A stretch of DNA of 5,319 bases, taken from contig CAUZWC010000230.1 of the NCBI GenBank assembly GCA_963583595.1, forward strand, positions 1 through 5,319. Direction: 5' to 3'. The notes under the pieces are model-generated. The model saw nothing but the letters and a program-made list of their open reading frames with translations. It was not told where the DNA came from and made no database searches. The stretch is from JABIRQ01 sp963583595 (GTDB taxonomy: Bacteria; Pseudomonadota; Alphaproteobacteria; CADEGL01). The translations under genes were made by a program, and so were the position numbers. This document shows, one piece after another, positions 1 to 4,632 of the stretch (position 1 is its first letter; every line of letters begins with the position of its first letter).

Positions 1-181
1 GCTCTGCCGTCGCAGTCTTCAAAATTGTCTGGGACAGCCAAGTGCCGATAGGTACGCCGGCTTTGCGCGCAGCAAGCTTCGTCGCTTCGCGTGCCTCCGG
101 CTCAATATCGCCCGCAGTCCACTGCGCTCCGGTGGTCAAATCCCAGTCCGCCATGATTTGGCAGGCCGTCTCCTCACGCAT
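1..181 (-). CDS. Partial gene, PodJ-like helical-motif protein (5' end only)
   Basis: This gene runs leftward off the window; 60 codons are visible from an ATG at 181-179. The protein begins MREETACQIMADWDL and then has WTAGDIEPEAREA, a helix rich in Ala, Lys and Arg, and the signature GVPIGTWLSQTI (G42, W48). The pattern PEAREAA..AAR.AG...G.WL resembles, from memory, the N-terminus of alphaproteobacterial PodJ-type polar localisation factors. It also recalls the ribbon-helix-helix part of HicB/Arc-like proteins. The same motif occurs four times in the ParB-like protein encoded just upstream on the same strand. I prefer this ATG because a G-rich, Shine-Dalgarno-like run (184-189) lies 2 bases before it and a TATAAT box lies 17 bases before it. 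The internal Met10 has no close ribosome site. No frame break is visible. The function and full length cannot be judged because the rest of the gene is outside the window. Confidence 0.72.
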   Translation of the reverse strand, partial: MREETACQIMADWDLTTGAQWTAGDIEPEAREATKLAARKAGVPIGTWLSQTILKTATAE

Positions 182-183
182 GT

Positions 184-197
184 CCCCCCTTCGGGGG
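184..197. other. C-run/G-run hairpin before the left-edge start codon
   Basis: The plus strand reads CCCCCCTTCGGGGG. It can fold as a 4-bp stem closed by a TTCG tetraloop, or as a 5-bp stem with a CTTC loop. On the minus strand the G-run serves as the likely ribosome site of the left-edge gene and can pair with the C-run 5' of it. No T-tract follows on either strand, so I do not call it a terminator. If transcription starts near 192, as the TATAAT box predicts, the C-run would lie outside the mRNA and the hairpin would form only in longer transcripts. Confidence 0.35.
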
Positions 198-198
198 C

Positions 199-204
199 AT
201 TATA
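199..204 (-). promoter_or_regulatory. Perfect TATAAT -10 box for the left-edge gene
   Basis: The minus strand reads TATAAT here, 17 bases before the ATG at 181. A transcript starting about 7 bases downstream would have a leader of only 10-11 bases. No good -35 hexamer is present at 16-18 bases (the 17-base position reads ATGCGA), so a second factor or extended contacts may be needed. The inverted repeat at 228-254 lies just upstream, where an activator could sit. Confidence 0.5.
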
Positions 205-227
205 GAAGAAACCAAGGCAATTCGCAT

Positions 228-254
228 GCCTAAAGATTGTTTCACGCCTTAGGC
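228..254. promoter_or_regulatory. Inverted repeat GCCTAA-N15-TTAGGC with a parS-like half site
   Basis: Perfect 6-base arms (228-233 and 249-254) flank a 15-base spacer, upstream of the TATAAT box at 199-204 and 3' of the ParB-like gene. Inside it, 238-246 reads TGTTTCACG, identical to the first 9 bases of the widely conserved bacterial parS palindrome TGTTTCACGTGAAACA. The second half is not conserved (10 of 16 positions match in total). It could be an operator, a degenerate ParB site or chance. Confidence 0.3.
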
Positions 255-296
255 TCGCCTCGCGCAATCGCTTGCCGATCAAATCGAAACATCCGA

Positions 297-322
297 GCAT
301 GGCGCCTTTCTCTGTGCCATGC
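297..322 (-). terminator. Inverted repeat 3' of the ParB-like gene, possible terminator
   Basis: The arms GCATGGC (297-303) and GCCATGC (316-322) are perfectly complementary around a 12-base loop. They begin 4 bases after the stop codon of the ParB-like gene on the minus strand. No clear U-tract follows, so intrinsic termination would be weak. A transcript-end stabilising stem is an alternative. Confidence 0.35.
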
Positions 323-326
323 CCTC

Positions 327-1919
327 TTATTTCTTTTCATCGAGTCTTGCTAGCAAGACTTCGAGTCCTTCCTGCCCCTTGAATCGGACACTCAGCGTGC
401 CGCGCTCGCCGCGCATGCTGATTCTCACGCGCATGCCGAGGCGGGCCGTCAGGGTTTTCTCCGCCGCGTCCAGATCCTTAGCGGTGGCGGGCATTTCCGG
501 CTTCTTGGCATCGCCTAGGGTGCGCTGAACCAGCGCTTCGGTCTGTCGCACGTTGAGATCGCGTTCGATGACCTGCCGGGCCAGGTCGGAGGCGTCTGGC
601 GCGCTGACCAGGGCACGGCCCTGGGTGGCCGACAACTCGCCTTCGCGGAGCAGGCTCTGCACGTCTTCCGGCAGGCGCAGCAGGCGGAGCATGTTGGCGA
701 CATGGCTGCGGCTGCGGCCGGCCAGTTCCGCGAGTTCGTCCTGGGTATGGGCGTATTCGTCGATCAGGCGCCGGAAGCCCTGGGCCTCCTCGATCGGATT
801 GAGATCGCGCCGCACGAGATTCTCGACCAGGGCGATCTGCATCGCTTCGCGGTCGGAAATATCGAGAACGATGGTTGGAACCTCCACGAGGCCGGCCATC
901 CGCGCGGCGCGCCAGCGCCTTTCGCCGGCGATGACGTGGTAGCGGTCCGTGCGGCCGGGCTGACGCCGGACCAGGATCGGCTGGAGGATGCCCTTGTCGC
1001 GAATCGATTCGCTGAGCGTGACGATTTCCGCCGGGTTCATGTCTTCGCGCGCCTGGAACGGGCCCGGATATAGGGCGTCGAGCGGCAGATAGCGGGCGAG
1101 TCGGGTGATGTCCTGGTGGCGGCCCGCCGCGACGGGCCTCGCCGCGGCCTCATTGGGGGCCGGCGCGGCTGGTGCGGCCGGCGGGGCTGGCGCGACAATC
1201 GGCGCGGCCGGATGCGGGGCGGGGATGGCCTGCTGCAACGGCGCCGCGAGGCTCTCTGGGGCGTCGCCGTCCGGCGCCCGATCGTCGGCGGGCTGGTCGC
1301 TTTCGGTGCTGGCTTCCTCGAACGCCGAACGCAGCCAGGCGCCGAGCGGCACGCCGGCCGCCGCCGCGGCCCGGTTTGCGGCTTGGCGTACCGAGCCGTC
1401 CTCAGCCTCGGCCGACGGATCGGGCATCGGGGCCGGATCATCGCCCGGCTGGGCATCGCGGATGACGTCGATGATCCATTGGTTGAGCGACAGGCCGGAC
1501 AATTCAGCCGCCTGGCGGGCCGCGCTCATGGCTTCGGCGCCGAGCGGGTCACTTGCCTGGGATGCGGCCGCTGCGTCCAGGGCCTGCGTCCCGCCTTCGC
1601 CGGATTCGTTCGCCCCCGCGGCGTCCTGGACCGCGCGATCGATCCATTCGGCGATGGACAGACCAGAGATGGCCGCGGCCCGTTCGGCCGCCTCGCGCGC
1701 CTCCGCGCCGAGCGTGGGCGCGGAGGTTTTTTCGACGACGGGTGCCGCAGCCCCGCCGGTATCCGCCGTGTCGCGGGTCTCCGGTTTGTCGCGGGATTCG
1801 CGCGCCTGGTCGATCGCCTTGCTGATCCATTCGCCGAGCGGCAAATCGGATTTCGCCGGGCTCGATTCGGCCGCAGGTTGCGGCCACCGGGGACGATCGG
1901 ACATAACTTCTTCGGCCAT
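327..1919 (-). CDS. parB: ParB/Spo0J-family partition protein with motif-repeat N-terminal extension
   Basis: This 530-residue protein belongs to the CTP-dependent ParB clamp family, which binds parS DNA in chromosome or replicon segregation. The core spans about residues 271-530. It has the N-terminal ParB domain with the nucleotide-binding GERRWRA box (332-338) and ALVENLVRRDLNPIEEA (363-379). A helix-turn-helix follows around TQDELAELAGRSRSHV (392-407), and then a C-terminal dimerisation-like segment ending GLEVLLARLDEKK. Typical chromosomal ParB is near 290 residues, so the first 265 or so are extra. They hold four copies of a G-x5-W motif (W31, W92, W148, W195; the first is degenerate) and a Pro/Ala-rich linker at about 220-265. 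The start at 1919 is preceded by AGGA at 5-base spacing. No parA or gidB lies beside it; the divergent neighbour is gmd. Family membership is firm. Whether this is the main chromosomal ParB or a specialised paralogue is open, so the symbol denotes the family only. Confidence 0.92.
   Translation of the reverse strand: MAEEVMSDRPRWPQPAAESSPAKSDLPLGEWISKAIDQARESRDKPETRDTADTGGAAAPVVEKTSAPTLGAEAREAAERAAAISGLSIAEWIDRAVQDAAGANESGEGGTQALDAAAASQASDPLGAEAMSAARQAAELSGLSLNQWIIDVIRDAQPGDDPAPMPDPSAEAEDGSVRQAANRAAAAAGVPLGAWLRSAFEEASTESDQPADDRAPDGDAPESLAAPLQQAIPAPHPAAPIVAPAPPAAPAAPAPNEAAARPVAAGRHQDITRLARYLPLDALYPGPFQAREDMNPAEIVTLSESIRDKGILQPILVRRQPGRTDRYHVIAGERRWRAARMAGLVEVPTIVLDISDREAMQIALVENLVRRDLNPIEEAQGFRRLIDEYAHTQDELAELAGRSRSHVANMLRLLRLPEDVQSLLREGELSATQGRALVSAPDASDLARQVIERDLNVRQTEALVQRTLGDAKKPEMPATAKDLDAAEKTLTARLGMRVRISMRGERGTLSVRFKGQEGLEVLLARLDEKK
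1308..1847 (-). repeat. Four diverged copies of a G-x5-W helical motif within the ParB-like gene
   Basis: The copies lie at residues 25-41 (LPLGEWISKAI, with Asp in place of the Gly and no first helix), 72-101 (SGLSIAEWIDRAV), 128-157 (SGLSLNQWIIDVI) and 176-204 (AGVPLGAWLRSAF). Each of the last three has an Ala-rich helix, then G[LV][SP][LI]xxW[IL], then a second helix. The Trp-to-Trp spacings are 61, 56 and 47 residues, and the linkers are acidic or Pro/Ala-rich. Three copies keep the octamer GATCCATT (plus strand 1473, 1641, 1824) over the Trp-Ile-Asp/Ile/Ser codons, consistent with internal duplication. The shape recalls PodJ N-termini and the helical half of ribbon-helix-helix proteins; this link is inference. 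Confidence 0.7.
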
Positions 1920-1935
1920 CGTTATCCTGACAGGG

Positions 1936-1950
1936 AATCATTCAATGATT
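1936..1950. promoter_or_regulatory. Perfect 15-base palindrome in the parB leader, candidate operator
   Basis: AATCATT-C-AATGATT is a perfect odd palindrome. It is AT-rich in a GC-rich setting and lies 17 bases upstream of the ParB-like start codon, between that start and a candidate -10 box at 1963-1968. This position suits a repressor site or a small leader hairpin. The binding protein is unknown. Autoregulation is possible, but the sequence is unlike parS. Confidence 0.45.
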
Positions 1951-1962
1951 TCAGACAACAAT

Positions 1963-1968
1963 AGTATA
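1963..1968 (-). promoter_or_regulatory. Candidate -10 box for the ParB-like gene
   Basis: The minus strand reads TATACT (5 of 6 to TATAAT). It would place transcription start near 1956, with a leader of about 36 bases containing the palindrome at 1936-1950. No convincing -35 hexamer is seen at 16-18 bases, so this is a weak assignment. Confidence 0.35.
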
Positions 1969-2003
1969 GCGACAAGAGGGCTGTTAAGGATATTCCGCGA
2001 GAT

Positions 2004-2040
2004 TGCGAGGTTTGGCCGAGGATCGGCTTCGAGCCTCGCA
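2004..2040. other. Nested hairpin in the gmd upstream region
   Basis: The outer arms TGCGAGG (2004-2010) and CCTCGCA (2034-2040) are perfectly complementary and enclose inner arms GCCGA (2015-2019) and TCGGC (2023-2027) with a GGA loop. It has no T-tract on the plus strand. It lies about 100 bases before gmd and upstream of the only candidate gmd promoter, so it is in the gmd leader only if transcription starts further left. Role unknown. Confidence 0.3.
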
Positions 2041-2078
2041 CGCCCGCCCGGCGGCCGACTGGTGCCCCGACCGGCGCT

Positions 2079-2106
2079 TTGTCAGGCGCGGGAAATCGGT
2101 TAGCTT
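2079..2106 (+). promoter_or_regulatory. Weak candidate promoter for gmd-fcl
   Basis: TTGTCA (2079-2084, 5 of 6 to the -35 consensus) is followed after 16 bases by TAGCTT (2101-2106, 3 of 6 to the -10 consensus). The start codon is at 2138, giving a leader of about 25 bases. The -10 match is poor, so this is tentative. I see no better pair in 1920-2137 on the plus strand. Confidence 0.28.
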
Positions 2107-2137
2107 GCCGCGCTTCGCCCGCCAGACCGAGAAAACG

Positions 2138-3208
2138 ATGATAGAGCCTGTTGCGCTGATTACGGGGGTTACCGGCCAGGACGGCGCCTATCTGGCCGAG
2201 CTGCTGCTCGCCAAGGGCTATGTCGTGCATGGCATCAAACGGCGCAGTTCGTCCTTCAACACCGAACGGGTGGATCACCTCTACGCCGATCCGCACGAGG
2301 CGGACGTGCGGTTCTTTCTGCATTACGGCGACATGACCGACGCGACCAATCTGATCCGCTTGGTGCAGGAAGCGCAGCCGACCGAGATTTACAATCTCGC
2401 GGCCCAGAGCCATGTGCAGGTCAGCTTCGAAACCCCCGAATACACGGCGAATGCCGATGCGCTCGGGGCGCTCCGCCTGCTGGAGGCGATACGCATCCTG
2501 GGCATGGAGGACACGGTCCGCTTCTACCAGGCCTCGACCTCGGAACTCTACGGCGACACGGCGACGGTGCCGCAGGACGAAAACACCCCCTTCAAGCCGC
2601 GCAGTCCCTATGCCGCCGCCAAGCTCTATGCCTATTGGATGACGGTGAACTACCGTGAGGCCTATGGGATGCATGCTTCGAACGGCATTCTGTTCAACCA
2701 TGAAGGGCCGACGCGCGGCGAGACTTTCGTGACGCGCAAAATCACGCGCGGCGTCGCCTCGATCGCCCTCGGCCTGCGCGACCGGCTCTATCTCGGCAAT
2801 CTCGACGCCCGGCGCGACTGGGGCCATGCCCGCGACTATGTCGAAGGCATGTGGATGATCCTCCAGCAGGCGGAAGCGGACGATTACGTCCTGGCGACCG
2901 AGGAAAGCCATTCGGTGCGCGAATTCGTGGAACTTGCCTTCGCGGAAATCGGCGAGACCATCGAATGGCGCGGCGCGGGCGTGGACGAGCAGGGCGTCTC
3001 GGCCAAGAGCGGCGATCCGCTGGTGCAGATCGACCCGCGCTATTTCCGCCCAACGGAGGTTTCGCATCTCCGGGGCAACGCGACCAAGGCCAAGGAAAAG
3101 TTGGGCTGGAGCCACAAGACCGGCTTCGCCGATCTGGTCCAGGAGATGGTCGCGGCCGATCTCGAGGCCATGCGGCGCGAGGCCGTGCGCCAGAACCACT
3201 ATGACTGA
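2138..3208 (+). CDS. gmd: GDP-mannose 4,6-dehydratase
   Basis: This 356-residue cytoplasmic enzyme (family usually about 345-375) converts GDP-D-mannose to GDP-4-keto-6-deoxy-D-mannose. It is an extended short-chain dehydrogenase/reductase with tightly bound NADP. Visible features are the Rossmann loop GVTGQDG (10-16) and the KRRSSSFNT loop (34-42), which contacts the neighbouring subunit's cofactor in the tetramer. LAAQSHVQVSFE (88-99) follows, then catalytic STSE (133-136) and Y158-x3-K162. YLGNLDARRDWGHARDYV (218-235) and YFRPTEV (302-308) are also canonical. The substrate-binding stretch reads NHEGPTRGE (187-195), where E. coli and human enzymes have NHESPRRGE. The start at 2138 is set by the family N-terminus (MIEPVALITG). 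The frame is open back to an ATG at 2003, but that 45-residue extension has no homologous character. The ribosome site (GAGA) is weak. It overlaps fcl by 8 bases, making a GDP-fucose operon. Confidence 0.97.
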   Translation: MIEPVALITGVTGQDGAYLAELLLAKGYVVHGIKRRSSSFNTERVDHLYADPHEADVRFFLHYGDMTDATNLIRLVQEAQPTEIYNLAAQSHVQVSFETPEYTANADALGALRLLEAIRILGMEDTVRFYQASTSELYGDTATVPQDENTPFKPRSPYAAAKLYAYWMTVNYREAYGMHASNGILFNHEGPTRGETFVTRKITRGVASIALGLRDRLYLGNLDARRDWGHARDYVEGMWMILQQAEADDYVLATEESHSVREFVELAFAEIGETIEWRGAGVDEQGVSAKSGDPLVQIDPRYFRPTEVSHLRGNATKAKEKLGWSHKTGFADLVQEMVAADLEAMRREAVRQNHYD

Positions 3209-4154
3209 GCCGCGCTACCCCCTGGCCGGGCGGCGCGTCTGGGTCGCCGGGCATCGCGGGATGGTCGGCGCGGCGATCGTGAGGCGGCTGGAGCGGGAGG
3301 ATTGCGAAGTTCTGACCGTGGGGCGCGAGACGGTCGATCTGCGCCGCCAGGCCGAGACCGAGGACTGGCTGGCCGAGACGCGGCCCGACGCGGTCTTCCT
3401 GGCCGCCGCCACGGTGGGTGGGATCCTGGCAAATGACAGCCGCCCGGCCGATTTCATATATGACAACCTCGTGATCGAGACGAATATCGTCCATGGCGCG
3501 CATAAGGCGGGGGTTGGCAAGCTGCTCTTCCTTGGCTCCTCCTGCATCTATCCGCGGATGGCGCCCCAGCCCATTTCCGAGGATGCCCTGCTGACTGGGC
3601 CGCTGGAGCCGACCAACCAGTGGTACGCCATCGCCAAGATAGCCGGGCTGAAGCTCTGCGAGGCCTATCGCCGCCAGCATGGCGCCGATTTTATCTCGGC
3701 CATGCCGACCAATCTCTATGGCCTGGGCGACAATTTCGACCTGGCATCGAGCCATGTCGTGCCGGCCCTGATGGCCAAAGCCCATCGCGCCAAGACGGAG
3801 GGCGCGGGCGAGATCGTGATCTGGGGCAGCGGGAAACCCCGGCGCGAATTCCTCTTCGTCGATGATCTGGCCGATGCCCTGGTTCATCTGATGCAGCATT
3901 ATTCCGAAGCGGCGACGATCAATGTCGGCACGGGCGAGGACGTGACCATCCGCGAACTGGCGGATCGGGTGGCAGAAGCCGTGGGTTTCGAGGGCGGCTT
4001 CGCCTACGATTCCGAGAAGCCTGACGGCACCCCGCGCAAGCTCCTCGATGTCGGGCGCATCCGGGCGCTGGGCTGGCAGGCGGGGACCGGGCTGCGCGAG
4101 GGCCTGGCCTCGACCTATGCCTGGTACCGCGATCATTTAGACCGGGCGGCATGA
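3201..4154 (+). CDS. fcl: GDP-L-fucose synthase
   Basis: This 317-residue enzyme (E. coli Fcl/WcaG is about 321) carries out the 3,5-epimerisation and NADPH-dependent 4-reduction of GDP-4-keto-6-deoxymannose to GDP-L-fucose. It uses the Gmd product directly. Key residues line up with E. coli at a constant offset of 6: S113 and C115 in LGSSCIYP, Y142 and K146 in WYAIAKIAG, and H185 in SSHVVPAL. The NADP loop is GHRGMVG (17-23), and PDGTPRKLLDV (264-274) is typical. The motif AAAxVGGI has Thr where E. coli has Lys. The ATG at 3201 lies inside the gmd stop region (ATGACTGA, an 8-base overlap) and has no close ribosome site, so translation is probably coupled to gmd. No fucosyltransferase or other polysaccharide gene follows in the window. 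Also called wcaG or GFS. Confidence 0.97.
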   Translation: MTEPRYPLAGRRVWVAGHRGMVGAAIVRRLEREDCEVLTVGRETVDLRRQAETEDWLAETRPDAVFLAAATVGGILANDSRPADFIYDNLVIETNIVHGAHKAGVGKLLFLGSSCIYPRMAPQPISEDALLTGPLEPTNQWYAIAKIAGLKLCEAYRRQHGADFISAMPTNLYGLGDNFDLASSHVVPALMAKAHRAKTEGAGEIVIWGSGKPRREFLFVDDLADALVHLMQHYSEAATINVGTGEDVTIRELADRVAEAVGFEGGFAYDSEKPDGTPRKLLDVGRIRALGWQAGTGLREGLASTYAWYRDHLDRAA

Positions 4155-4160
4155 CCGGCG

Positions 4161-4189
4161 TTGCGAAGGCCGCGCTGAAGCCCTAATTT
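4161..4189 (+). promoter_or_regulatory. Candidate promoter for tRNA-Gln
   Basis: TTGCGA (4161-4166, 4 of 6 to the -35 consensus) and TAATTT (4184-4189, 3 of 6 to the -10 consensus) are separated by exactly 17 bases. Transcription would start near 4196, about 6 bases before the mature tRNA. It begins just after the fcl stop codon, so the tRNA may have its own promoter or be co-transcribed with gmd-fcl. Confidence 0.42.
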
Positions 4190-4201
4190 CCGCCCGGCTC
4201 T

Positions 4202-4275
4202 TGGGGCGTAGCCAAGCGGTAAGGCATCGGGTTTTGATCCCGTGATCGCAGGTTCGAATCCTGCCGCCCCAGCCA
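4202..4275 (+). tRNA. tRNA-Gln (anticodon TTG)
   Basis: The 7-base acceptor arms TGGGGCG (4202-4208) and CGCCCCA (4265-4271) pair perfectly, followed by discriminator G4272 and encoded CCA (4273-4275). The anticodon stem CGGG/CCCG encloses the loop TTTTGAT, giving anticodon UUG, which reads glutamine CAA and, by wobble, CAG. The T-arm has the canonical GGTTCGAATCC. Its 3' end is 27 bases from the stop codon of the convergent permease gene. No terminator with a T-tract is visible in the gap. Confidence 0.97.
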
Positions 4276-4302
4276 GTTCCCTTAGATTGCCAGTCGGTAG
4301 GG

Positions 4303-4599
4303 CTAGCCGGCGGCCAGCGCACCGACCAGCGCCATCGCGACATAGGCGGCGAAGACGGGCAGGCGGACCACGGCCAGGACCGCGGCCGCGGCCGGGATGC
4401 TGGTGATGCCACCGGCCACCATGAAGGTCATCGCCGCGCCCGGTGTCATGCCAAGGCTCATCAACTCGGCGACCACCGGGATTGCGGCATAGCCGTTGAG
4501 ATAGGCGGGGATGCCGGCCGCCGCGGCCAGGGGGATGGCAAAATCGTTGCCGGCGCCCAGCACGCTCGCCACCAGATCGGGCGGCAGATAGGCGGCCAT
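4303..4599 (-). CDS. Permease C-terminal part, downstream of an in-frame TAG
   Basis: This frame continues the permease reading frame directly past the TAG at 4630-4632. The codons from 4629 encode LLLAFAIESLMAAYLPPDLV and onward, 108 residues to the stop at 4303. The first ATG after the interruption is at 4599, giving 98 residues if translated alone. The segment has the second-half signature of the DUF318/PF03773-type permease family: GIPAYLNGYAAIPVVAELM, then GMTPGAAMTFMVAGG and ITSIPA, within two or three membrane helices. No ribosome site is seen before 4599, so independent translation is doubtful. With the TAG read as one residue, the joined protein would be 336 residues, near the family's usual length. 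Read it as the distal half of a broken gene, or of a gene carrying a sequence error. Confidence 0.6.
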   Translation of the reverse strand: MAAYLPPDLVASVLGAGNDFAIPLAAAAGIPAYLNGYAAIPVVAELMSLGMTPGAAMTFMVAGGITSIPAAAAVLAVVRLPVFAAYVAMALVGALAAG

Positions 4600-4629
4600 C
4601 AGGCTCTCGATGGCGAAAGCCAGGAGCAG

Positions 4630-4632
4630 CTA
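4630..4632 (-). other. In-frame amber codon (TAG) interrupting the permease
   Basis: On the minus strand the reading is GGC AAA TAG CTG CTC (G K stop L L). The two flanking reading frames are in the same phase, with no indel. A single change from TGG (Trp), AAG (Lys) or CAG (Gln) would produce it. Trp would suit a membrane-entry position, but that is inference. It is either a recent nonsense mutation, a base-call error or, less likely, a recoded codon. Confidence 0.85.

Noticed and set aside
319..1073. Short plus-strand frames across the parB C-terminal half
   Set aside because: They are shadows opposite the conserved ParB core, with no ribosome sites or recognisable domains.
1105..2103. Open frames of 332 and 282 codons on the plus strand over the parB N-terminal region
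   Set aside because: These are Ala/Ser/Arg-rich shadows of the parB extension. The minus-strand frame has a ribosome site and a clear ParB domain.
2003..2137. Upstream in-frame ATG that would lengthen Gmd by 45 residues
   Set aside because: The added segment does not resemble Gmd, and the family N-terminus starts at the ATG at 2138.
1922..3199. Long open frame of 425 codons on the minus strand across gmd
   Set aside because: It is antisense to an unmistakable gmd, its translation resembles no family I recognise, and long antisense frames are expected in high-GC DNA.
2742..4136. Open frame of 464 codons on the minus strand across the gmd end and fcl
   Set aside because: It is antisense to gmd and fcl, its translation turns Pro/Arg-rich, and it has no motif; a GC-bias shadow.
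4255..4275. tRNA-Gln 3' end as an integration (att) site
   Set aside because: No second copy of the tRNA 3' end and no integrase are visible in the window.
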